Source of the DNA: RGIG3528 sp045598045
GTDB taxonomy: Bacteria > Bacillota > Clostridia > Lachnospirales > Lachnospiraceae
NCBI GenBank assembly: GCA_045598045.1
Contig: JAZLLG010000030.1
Span: 1-48,988 of the forward strand
DNA: 48,988 nt
Reading direction: 5' to 3'
The notes below the pieces were generated by a model. The model ran no database searches. It was not told where the DNA came from and saw only the letters and a list, made by a program, of their open reading frames with translations. Positions 34,954-42,903 of this stretch are shown piece by piece. The position numbers and the translations under genes were made by a program. Every line of letters begins with the position of its first letter. Position 1 is the stretch's first letter.

Positions 34954-36705
34954 ATGATTTCTGAGAAATTTGCTTTCGGACAATCAGATATTGAAAACAG
35001 CATTAAAGTAAGTCCGGACACCTTGTTCAGTGAAGAATCCGGATATGGGTTCGTTACTCAGCAGAATATGTTTTCGGATGAAAACCTTACCATCCCCGAT
35101 ATGTGTAATAACTTTACGCTTCCTTCCTACTTGCGCTCCGAACAGGTGCTGCAGGTGAAGCAAAACGCGGATGGCTGTTACGTGGATTCTTCCGAAATCT
35201 GCAAAACGGTTTCTGCGGAAGAGGGAAGACTTATTCCGCTGTACTTCAGAAGGCTTGTGCAGAGATCCGGAAACTATCGTGTCAGCTTAAAGCTTACAGG
35301 CTCCGGAGAGGTACTTGTATTTTCGGGAACGAGGCGGCTTGTGTACAAGGGCTGCATCGACAAGGCGACGAGCGTTTCATTTACGGTAAATGTATGCTCT
35401 GTCATTCCGAGAGGCTATACAAACGTACATGAACGCAGAAGCCTCGACATCAGCGTTCTCGGAGAAAACGTTATTCTTTCCGAACTGGAGATTACGAGTG
35501 TTTCCTGTCCCACTTTTTACATATGCGGTGATTCCACTGTTACGGACCAGTCCGCTGACATTCCTTATGCGCCCGGAACAAGTTATTCCGGCTGGGGACA
35601 GATGCTTCCGTTACATTTTAACGGGGACATTGCAGTTTCGAACCACGCTCATTCGGGACTTACGACGGAAAGCTTCAGAAGTGAAGGACATTATTCCATC
35701 ATTCAGGCTTCAATAAAGCCAGGTGACTATATTGCTTTCCAGTTCGCTCACAACGATCAGAAGCTTGCTCATCTCAAGGCTTATGAAGGATATTATCAAA
35801 GGCTTTCAGACTACATTGATGAAGCAAGAAAAGTCGGCGCCAACCCGATAATTATCACGCCTTTGGCTAGAAACACATGGAAAGCGGACGGCTCCGGATA
35901 TAATGACCTGCTGGAAGAGTATGCGGCGAGCTGTTTTAAACTTGGACAGGATAAAAACGTTCCGGTTATCGATTTACACCGCTTCAGCATGGATGAGATA
36001 CTCAGGGACGGCATGGAAAGCTCCAAAAGATACTATTTTCCCAAGGATTACACACATACGAACGATTTCGGTGCCTATAAAATGGCCCGGTTTATTGCAG
36101 AATCAATCAGAGACTTTAAGAAAGCTTCGTCAAATAATCCTTACGCAAGGCTCGCCGATTTGCTCAATATAAATACCGGAGAGTGGGACACAACGGTTAT
36201 TCCCGTAGTTCCTGACATACCGGAAAAATATAAGTCGCAGTACAACGGCAGTTCAGAGAAGCTTTTTGATAACTTGGAGCGGCCGGACGACATTCTCCTT
36301 CGTGCGGAAGCCCTGGATATGGTAATCAAAACCGCCAGATTCTTTCCTACCAACGTATTCAACGATTTATACGACGATATCGTCGGTCATGAATGGTATG
36401 CGGGAACGGTACAGTGTGCATATCAAAACGGTGTGATTCCCTGCGGTATGGTTAAGAATAAAGAGTTCAGACCGGAGGAACCTGTTTCTTTGGAAGATTT
36501 CCTCTGCTTCCTTATGGGGGCTTATATGAGCAGGAAAACACTTCCTAAGGACAAAACCTGTACCTTTAATCCAACTTGTGAAGATTATTCACTTAAATTC
36601 ATTCGAGGGGCTGCTGCCATCGGACTTATTGATGAGCATGCCGAAATGAAATCTCATATCACAAGACGTTATGCTGCGGACTTATGCACAGCAGTAGAAA
36701 TATAA
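34954..36705 (+). CDS. Rhamnogalacturonan acetylesterase-like protein with SLH-like C-terminus
   Basis: A 583-residue protein, a second CE12-type esterase for RG-I. A beta-rich N-terminal part (1-180) precedes the SGNH core: nucleophile Ser194 in CGDSTVTD, AHND at 265-268, and DYTH at 365-368 (Asp365, His368). Unlike the 435-2063 enzyme, the GDS motif is intact. Residues about 445-583 look like S-layer homology repeats: RAEALDMVI, FNDLYDD--EWYAGTVQCAYQNGVIP, FRPEEPVSLEDF and ITRRYAADL. SLH domains normally bind cell-wall polymers outside the cell, yet no signal peptide is visible. GAGGG precedes the start, 12 bases after GH105. Confidence 0.88.
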   Translation: MISEKFAFGQSDIENSIKVSPDTLFSEESGYGFVTQQNMFSDENLTIPDMCNNFTLPSYLRSEQVLQVKQNADGCYVDSSEICKTVSAEEGRLIPLYFRRLVQRSGNYRVSLKLTGSGEVLVFSGTRRLVYKGCIDKATSVSFTVNVCSVIPRGYTNVHERRSLDISVLGENVILSELEITSVSCPTFYICGDSTVTDQSADIPYAPGTSYSGWGQMLPLHFNGDIAVSNHAHSGLTTESFRSEGHYSIIQASIKPGDYIAFQFAHNDQKLAHLKAYEGYYQRLSDYIDEARKVGANPIIITPLARNTWKADGSGYNDLLEEYAASCFKLGQDKNVPVIDLHRFSMDEILRDGMESSKRYYFPKDYTHTNDFGAYKMARFIAESIRDFKKASSNNPYARLADLLNINTGEWDTTVIPVVPDIPEKYKSQYNGSSEKLFDNLERPDDILLRAEALDMVIKTARFFPTNVFNDLYDDIVGHEWYAGTVQCAYQNGVIPCGMVKNKEFRPEEPVSLEDFLCFLMGAYMSRKTLPKDKTCTFNPTCEDYSLKFIRGAAAIGLIDEHAEMKSHITRRYAADLCTAVEI

Positions 36706-36756
36706 AGCGTAAAAACTTACGGACTTACCATAAACGGTAGTCGGAAAGGCATTGAT

Positions 36757-38907
36757 ATGCAAAAAGGAAGTTTTACTTTGCCGGGAGAAGCCGGTTACGA
36801 AAAATTAACATTGGAACTTGCAGAAAAATGGGGAGCAGATGTAATCAGAGACAGTGACGGTACAAAACTGTCAGACGAGATTACAAACTCCGGTTACGGC
36901 ATTTACTCTACAATCTGCATCATCAGAGAACACAATGAATGGGCTAAAAAGAACCTTGACAAGCTTCAGCAGACATTTCTTTGCACAGAGCCAAGTGTCG
37001 CATTAAGCGATGAACTTGAGGTTAAGCTCCTTGCTGATTTCTTTGACGGTCAGTTCAGTATTAACGATTCTGAACGTTCGATGAAGTATTGGCAGGTTTT
37101 CGACCGCACGGAAGGCAGTGAAGTGCCTGCTTCCAAATGGACTTATGACAAGGCATCGGGAAGCGTAAAGCTTAAAGGCATAATTCCCTGGCATAAATAC
37201 ACGGTAAGCTTTCTGGCATATCGTATATGGGAAGAGATTTCCATGTACAATCATACAACAAATAACTGGGACAAAGAGCATCTTATGCAGATCGATCCGA
37301 TTTGGCCCGAAACGAGAGAATATCTTCGCAACTGGATGGATACGTGGTGCAAAGAGCATCCGGCTACAACGGTTGTACGCTTTACATCCATGTTCTACAA
37401 CTTCGTTTGGATTTGGGGCTCGGATGTAAGATGCAGAAATCTTTATTCAGACTGGGCTTCTTATGACTTCACGGTAAGCGACCTTGCACTTGATCTTTTT
37501 GCTGAGGAATACGGCTATCGCATGACAGCCGAAGACTTCATTAACAAGGGCAAGCTCCATGTTACCCACGTTCCTGCGGATAAAAAGAAGCGCGACTGGA
37601 TGAATTTCGTGAACAAAAATGTTATTGATTTCGGTTCCGAACTGATTAATCTTGTTCATGCTTACGGAAAGAAGGCGTACGTCTTCTATGATGACAGCTG
37701 GGTAGGTGTTGAACCTTACAAGAAAGAATTTGAAAAGTTCGGCTTTGACGGAATAATTAAGTGTGTATTCTCCGGATTTGAGGTGCGCCTCTGCTCGGGT
37801 GTCAAGGCGGATACGCATGAGATACGTCTCCATCCTTATCTCTTCCCGGTAGGCCTCGGCGGTCTTCCGACATTTGCGGAAGGCGGTAATCCCACAAGGG
37901 ATGCGGCACAGTACTGGGTTAACGTAAGACGTGCTCTTTTAAGAAGCAAAATAGACAGAATAGGTCTCGGAGGCTACCTGCATCTTGTAGAAGGTTTCCC
38001 TGATTTCGTTGAATACATTGCAAAGATTTCAGATGAATTCAGAAAGCTTAAGCAGCTTCATGAAGCAGGCAAGCCTTACACCATTAACGCAAAAGTTGCT
38101 GTTCTCCATTATTGGGGAGGCTTGCGTTCATGGACACTTTCAGGACATTTTCACGAGACATATATGCATGATCTGATTCATGTAAACGAAGCTCTTTCGG
38201 GACTTCCGGTGGACGTTTCGTTCATAAGTTTCGATGATGTTAAAAACGGTGCGCTTAAAGATTACGATGTTGTAATCAATGCCGGCGCAATGGGAAGCGC
38301 ATGGAGCGGCGGAGATGCATGGAATGATTCCGACATTGTTTCAAAACTCACACAGTGGGTTTACAACGGCGGCGTATTTATCGGCGTAAACGAGCCTTCG
38401 GCAACAAGTGAAGGTTCCAATATATTTAAGCTTTCACAGGTGCTTGGTGTTGACGAAAACACGATTGACAGAGTATGTCACGGCAAGTGGAGCTTTGAAA
38501 CAGACAAAGTTGCGGCAGGAAAGCTCATGCCTGAAAACGCTTATGTACTTCCTGCTTCAAAATGTCATCTTACTGATGGTAAGGCCGTTGTCCTCAAAGA
38601 GTCTGAGGACACCCCTGTATTTACTAACTACAAATTCGGTTCAGGGCAGGGTTTCTACCTTTCCTCCTTTACAACCTGCCCTGAAAACAACCGAATGCTT
38701 CTCAATATTCTGCTTTCATGTGCGAAGGCTGATTCGGGTAAGTACATAACAGACAATCTCTTTACCGAATGTGCATTCTATCCGGAAACAAACACCTTGG
38801 TGGTAATTAACAACTCCGGAGAAGAACAGAAGACAACAATAAAGACAGACAAGGGAGACAGACAGTTTACTCTTGCTCCTTATGACTCGGTTATTGTACA
38901 ATTGTAA
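36757..38907 (+). CDS. GH112 phosphorylase, probably galactosyl-beta-1,4-L-rhamnose phosphorylase
   Basis: A 716-residue GH112 enzyme. The family splits beta-galactosides with phosphate into galactose-1-phosphate and the free acceptor sugar. Members act on galacto-N-biose/lacto-N-biose or on galactosyl-beta-1,4-L-rhamnose; the latter type is known from Clostridium phytofermentans. Placement between RG enzymes and rhaB/rhaA/rhaD makes rhamnose the likely acceptor. Visible features are the YDDSWVG segment at 311-317, whose Asp313 position fits the known general acid, and SRTS-free but typical FAEGGNPTRDAAQYW. The C-terminal half has the expected glutamine-amidotransferase-like and beta domains. 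There is no signal peptide, matching a cytoplasmic enzyme. GGAAAGG precedes the ATG. Confidence 0.88.
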   Translation: MQKGSFTLPGEAGYEKLTLELAEKWGADVIRDSDGTKLSDEITNSGYGIYSTICIIREHNEWAKKNLDKLQQTFLCTEPSVALSDELEVKLLADFFDGQFSINDSERSMKYWQVFDRTEGSEVPASKWTYDKASGSVKLKGIIPWHKYTVSFLAYRIWEEISMYNHTTNNWDKEHLMQIDPIWPETREYLRNWMDTWCKEHPATTVVRFTSMFYNFVWIWGSDVRCRNLYSDWASYDFTVSDLALDLFAEEYGYRMTAEDFINKGKLHVTHVPADKKKRDWMNFVNKNVIDFGSELINLVHAYGKKAYVFYDDSWVGVEPYKKEFEKFGFDGIIKCVFSGFEVRLCSGVKADTHEIRLHPYLFPVGLGGLPTFAEGGNPTRDAAQYWVNVRRALLRSKIDRIGLGGYLHLVEGFPDFVEYIAKISDEFRKLKQLHEAGKPYTINAKVAVLHYWGGLRSWTLSGHFHETYMHDLIHVNEALSGLPVDVSFISFDDVKNGALKDYDVVINAGAMGSAWSGGDAWNDSDIVSKLTQWVYNGGVFIGVNEPSATSEGSNIFKLSQVLGVDENTIDRVCHGKWSFETDKVAAGKLMPENAYVLPASKCHLTDGKAVVLKESEDTPVFTNYKFGSGQGFYLSSFTTCPENNRMLLNILLSCAKADSGKYITDNLFTECAFYPETNTLVVINNSGEEQKTTIKTDKGDRQFTLAPYDSVIVQL

Positions 38908-38923
38908 GCCGTAGGAGGTTTAT

Positions 38924-40249
38924 ATGATTCATCTTGCAATTGATATAGGTGCTTCTTCGGGACGACATATTGTTGCCCGCAGAGAAAACGGGAAAATGAC
39001 AATGAAGGAAGTTTACCGCTTTGAAAACGGTGCCGTAAAGGACGGTACTGCTCTTGTATGGGATCTTGACAGACTCTGCAAGGAAGTTGTAAACGGACTT
39101 GTTGCATGCAAAAGGGACGGGATAGTTCCGGACTCAATCGGAATTGACACGTGGGGCGTTGACTATGTCCTTCTTGACAAACAGAACAACCCCATAAAGC
39201 CGGTTTACTGTTACAGGGATGAGAGAGGTGGCAATTCTGCTCCGCTTGTTCATGAAATCGTTCCCTTTGAGGTCCTTTACAAACATACAGGCATCCAGTT
39301 TGAACCTTTTAACACGGTATACCAGTTTTTCTTTGACAAAGTAAACGGAAGGCTTGACGCTGCGGATGATTTTCTTATGCTTCCCGAGTATCTTGCATTT
39401 TACCTTTCCGGAGTGAAAATGCATGAATACACAAACTGTTCAACAACGGGGCTTATCGATGCAAAATCAAGAAAATGGGACAAGGATATTATCAACAGGC
39501 TTGGTTATCCTGAAAGACTTTTTAATGATGAACCCGTTACGGCACCGATTACTCTTGGAGAGCTGAAAAAGGAGATTGCCGAAGAAGTCGGATTTAATGC
39601 CGATATTATTCTTCCGGCAACACATGATACAGGTTCAGCTGTTGCATCACTTATGGAAACACCCCATGAGAAATCGATTTTCATTTCCAGCGGAACATGG
39701 AGCCTTATGGGAGTGGAACTTAAAACTCCCGTCACGGATGAAAAGGCTTTGGCTGCCAATTTCTCAAATGAGGGCGGCATCGGCACCATCAGATTTTTAA
39801 AGAATATAATGGGGCTTTGGCTTGTACAATGCCTCAAGAAAGAACTTGATGACAGATATTCCTTTGCGGAACTTGCAAAGCTGGCCAAGGAGGCTGAAGG
39901 CTTTGATTATCGTCTGGATGTCAATGCGGACAAATATCTGGCACCGAAGTCCGTAATGGTTACAATAGCAAAAGAGTGTTCGGAGAAAAAATGGCCTGTA
40001 CCTTCAACACCGGGTGAGTATGCATACGCTATTTACATAAGCCTTGCACATTTCTATGACAGTGTTGCGAAGGAACTTGAAAATGTTACGGACAGGCATT
40101 TTGATTCAATATGCATAATAGGCGGCGGTTCCAATAACACCTATCTTAACGAACTGACAGAAAGAATTACCGGAAAGAAGGTAGTTCTTGGCTCTCCCGA
40201 GGCAACAGCTCTCGGAAATATACTTTTACAGGAGGCAGCATATGTATAA
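38924..40249 (+). CDS. rhaB: L-rhamnulokinase
   Basis: It phosphorylates L-rhamnulose to L-rhamnulose-1-phosphate with ATP. The 441-residue FGGY-type kinase shows the N-terminal phosphate loop (AIDIGASSGRH), the substrate segment GIDTWGVDYVLLD, the THDTGSAVAS block and the C-terminal GGGSNNTYLNELTERITG nucleotide site. The length is close to the usual 460-490. GGAGG precedes the ATG, 16 bases after the GH112 gene. The stop overlaps the rhaA start by eight bases. Confidence 0.95.
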   Translation: MIHLAIDIGASSGRHIVARRENGKMTMKEVYRFENGAVKDGTALVWDLDRLCKEVVNGLVACKRDGIVPDSIGIDTWGVDYVLLDKQNNPIKPVYCYRDERGGNSAPLVHEIVPFEVLYKHTGIQFEPFNTVYQFFFDKVNGRLDAADDFLMLPEYLAFYLSGVKMHEYTNCSTTGLIDAKSRKWDKDIINRLGYPERLFNDEPVTAPITLGELKKEIAEEVGFNADIILPATHDTGSAVASLMETPHEKSIFISSGTWSLMGVELKTPVTDEKALAANFSNEGGIGTIRFLKNIMGLWLVQCLKKELDDRYSFAELAKLAKEAEGFDYRLDVNADKYLAPKSVMVTIAKECSEKKWPVPSTPGEYAYAIYISLAHFYDSVAKELENVTDRHFDSICIIGGGSNNTYLNELTERITGKKVVLGSPEATALGNILLQEAAYV

Positions 40250-41474
40250 TGATGCAAAAGAAGCTTACGCAAGGCTTGGCGTTGACACCGAAAAGGCCAT
40301 AGAACGTCTTAAGAATGTTACGGTTTCGGTTCATTGCTGGCAGGGCGACGATGTTGTCGGCTTCGATTCAAAGGAAGCTCTTTCAGGTGGAATCCAGACA
40401 ACAGGCAACTATCCCGGCAAAGCGAGAACACCCGAAGAACTCATGGCTGACTTCAGTCTTGCAGCAAAGCTCACACCGGGAAAAAAGAAACTCAATCTTC
40501 ATGCAAGTTATGCGATTTTTAAGGACGGTGAGTTTGCGGACAGAGACAAGATTAAGCCCGAGCATTTCTCCGCATGGGTTGAATATGCAAAGAAAAACGG
40601 CTATGGCATTGATTTCAATCCTACATACTTTTCACATCCCATGGTTAAAGACGGTCTGACTCTTTCTTCACCTGATGATAATGTCAGAAAGTTCTGGATT
40701 GAGCATGGAAAGCGTTGTATAGAGATTTCCGAATATTTTGCAAAGGAAACCGGCGTTCCCTGCGTTATGAACATCTGGATTCCCGATGGCTTTAAGGACT
40801 GGCCGGCAGACAGACTGGCACCCAGAAAGCGCTTCGCCGAAGCACTTGATGAAATCCTTTCCGTACCTTACGATAAGTCCAAAGTGTTCGTAACACTTGA
40901 GTCTAAAGTATTCGGTATCGGACTTGAGGCATATACGGTAGGCTCCGCAGAATTCTGCATGAACTACGTAAACTCGCGTCACATCACACCTCTTATGGAC
41001 AATGGTCATTATCATCCTACAGAGATGGTTTCCGATAAGATTTCTTCACAGCTTCTCTTCAATGACAGAATTGCTCTTCATGTTACGAGACCTATGCGTT
41101 GGGACTCCGACCATGTAGTGCTTTTCGACGACGAAACACGTGAAATGATGAAGGAAATCGTTCGTGCCGATGCTCTTGACAGAGTATTTATTGCAACGGA
41201 TTACTTTGATGCATCCATAAATCGTATATCAGCATGGGTTACGGGGTTACGTTCCGTTCAAAAGGCACTTCTCTATGCACTTCTTGAGCCTTCATCACTT
41301 AAAAAGCTCCAGGAAGAAGGAGATTTTACTCAGCTTATGGTTCGTCAGGAAGAACTTAAGACAATGCCTTTCGGCGATGTATGGAACGAGTATTTAAACC
41401 GCTGCGGAGTTACTGCAGACTACTATTCAGAAATTAAAAAGTACGAGGATACCGTACTTAAGGAGAGAAAATGA
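40242..41474 (+). CDS. rhaA: L-rhamnose isomerase
   Basis: It converts L-rhamnose to L-rhamnulose in the cytoplasm using two divalent metals. The 410-residue protein matches the family length of about 420. Recognisable segments are VSVHCWQGDDVVGFD near the N-terminus, the FNPTYFSHPMVKDG region, LMDNGHYHPTE and RPMRWDSDHVV with metal-binding His and Asp residues. The start at 40242 has AGGAGG upstream and overlaps the end of rhaB, implying translational coupling. The stop overlaps the rhaD start by four bases. Confidence 0.95.
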   Translation: MYNDAKEAYARLGVDTEKAIERLKNVTVSVHCWQGDDVVGFDSKEALSGGIQTTGNYPGKARTPEELMADFSLAAKLTPGKKKLNLHASYAIFKDGEFADRDKIKPEHFSAWVEYAKKNGYGIDFNPTYFSHPMVKDGLTLSSPDDNVRKFWIEHGKRCIEISEYFAKETGVPCVMNIWIPDGFKDWPADRLAPRKRFAEALDEILSVPYDKSKVFVTLESKVFGIGLEAYTVGSAEFCMNYVNSRHITPLMDNGHYHPTEMVSDKISSQLLFNDRIALHVTRPMRWDSDHVVLFDDETREMMKEIVRADALDRVFIATDYFDASINRISAWVTGLRSVQKALLYALLEPSSLKKLQEEGDFTQLMVRQEELKTMPFGDVWNEYLNRCGVTADYYSEIKKYEDTVLKERK

Positions 41475-42289
41475 AAAACATTCTGAACGCTCCCTTTGTG
41501 GAGGAAATGAAGGATATTACCCTTAACATGTACAATCAGGGATGGGATGAGCGAAACGGAGGAAATATTTCCGTACTTCTTGATGAAAAGGAAGTTGCGG
41601 AATGTCTTGATCTTACAAAAGTAATCCGTACAATACCCACAGGCTTCGACGCTTCGTACCTTAAGGGACGCATTTTCATTGTTACAGGTACAGGTAAGTA
41701 CTTTAAAAACGTTACAAAAGATCCCGAGACAAATCTTGGAATTGTTCGTATTGCCGAAGACGGCACAACAGCTGAACTCCTTTGGGGTTACAAAGATGGA
41801 GGAAAGTTCACTTCCGAGTTCCCCGCACATATGATGAGCCACATTGCACGTCTTAAACAGGACCCTTCACACAGAGTTGTTATGCATTGCCATCCGACAT
41901 ACACTTTGGCCATGAACTTTGTTCATGAACTTAACGATGCAAAGCTTACACATTCTCTTTGGCAGATGTGCACTGAGTGCATGGTTGTGTTTCCTGACGG
42001 TATCGGAGTTCTTCCTTGGATGCTCTGCGGCAATAACGAGATTGGTGAAGCTACAGCAAAGAAGATGGAAAAGTTCAGACTTGTTGTATGGGGGCTTCAC
42101 GGAATCTACGGCACAGGCAGAGACATTGACGAAGCATTCGGTCTTATCGAAACGGTTGAAAAGGCAGCAAAGCTTTATATGCTTGCAGCTTCCACCGGGA
42201 TGCCCCGCATCAACACTATTACAAACGATCAGCTTCGCGTCATTGCGGAAGCTTTTAAGGTACAGTGCAGAGAAGACTTCCTGCTTTAA
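41471..42289 (+). CDS. rhaD: L-rhamnulose-1-phosphate aldolase
   Basis: A class II zinc aldolase that splits L-rhamnulose-1-phosphate into dihydroxyacetone phosphate and L-lactaldehyde. In the 272 residues the zinc ligands His139 and His141 (MHCHPTYTLA) and His210 (GLHGIYGTG) are visible, with Glu116 (FTSEFPAH) at the catalytic position, all close to the numbering of the E. coli enzyme. GGNISV near residue 30 is the phosphate-binding part. ATGA overlap with rhaA. No lactaldehyde reductase or dehydrogenase and no microcompartment genes are present in the window. Confidence 0.96.
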   Translation: MKNILNAPFVEEMKDITLNMYNQGWDERNGGNISVLLDEKEVAECLDLTKVIRTIPTGFDASYLKGRIFIVTGTGKYFKNVTKDPETNLGIVRIAEDGTTAELLWGYKDGGKFTSEFPAHMMSHIARLKQDPSHRVVMHCHPTYTLAMNFVHELNDAKLTHSLWQMCTECMVVFPDGIGVLPWMLCGNNEIGEATAKKMEKFRLVVWGLHGIYGTGRDIDEAFGLIETVEKAAKLYMLAASTGMPRINTITNDQLRVIAEAFKVQCREDFLL

Positions 42290-42291
42290 TT

Positions 42292-42903
42292 ATGCTGCGC
42301 GACAAGGACATAAGAGAACCTTTGTTTGATTTTCTCGAGGAGAATTTCGGAAAGGTCAGAATAATCGAAGAGAAAACCATGGGAAAAGCAAGGGCAGATG
42401 TGCTTATGGTTAAGGAGGACGCTTTGTACGGCATCGAAATCAAGAGCGATGCCGATACTTATGAACGCCTTGAAAAGCAGGTAAAGTATTACAATCTTTA
42501 CTATGAGTACAACATTGTATGTGTGGGCACGAGTCACGCGGAGCACATTCATGAGCATGTGCCGGATTGGTGGGGGATTATTACCGTTGACGAAGTTGAT
42601 GGTAAAGCCGATCTTTTTTTTCTTCGAAAAGCCGTTATGAATCCGAAAGCAGCAAAGAGTCTGAGAATGTTCGTAAAAAGGGACATTAAGTTCTTATGGC
42701 GGCCGGAACTGAACCATATTCTCGCTTTTTACACCCGCTACAAGTATACGGATAAAAGCAAAAAGTTCATTCAGAATTTCATACTTGAAAAAGCAGAAAT
42801 GAATGAACTTTTATCCAGGATTTGTAATGAACTTTTTGAAAGAGACTATACAAAAGGCATAGCCGCAATCGAAGAATATCGCGCCGAACATAAGAAGAAC
42901 TAG
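42292..42903 (+). CDS. sce7726-type PD-(D/E)XK nuclease-like protein
   Basis: A 203-residue protein beginning MLRDKDIREPLFDFLEE, the typical start of sce7726 proteins. The nuclease core is visible: EEKTMGKARADVLMV (acidic residue), then GIEIKSDADTYERLEKQ (E-x-K motif with downstream Gln). The biological role of the family is unknown. It starts two bases after the rhaD stop with only a weak ribosome site, so it is probably translated by coupling. Its stop codon shares the bases CTAG with the stop of the convergent CotH-like gene and no terminator lies between. A nuclease-like gene at the end of a rhamnose operon has no obvious metabolic role. Confidence 0.8.
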   Translation: MLRDKDIREPLFDFLEENFGKVRIIEEKTMGKARADVLMVKEDALYGIEIKSDADTYERLEKQVKYYNLYYEYNIVCVGTSHAEHIHEHVPDWWGIITVDEVDGKADLFFLRKAVMNPKAAKSLRMFVKRDIKFLWRPELNHILAFYTRYKYTDKSKKFIQNFILEKAEMNELLSRICNELFERDYTKGIAAIEEYRAEHKKN

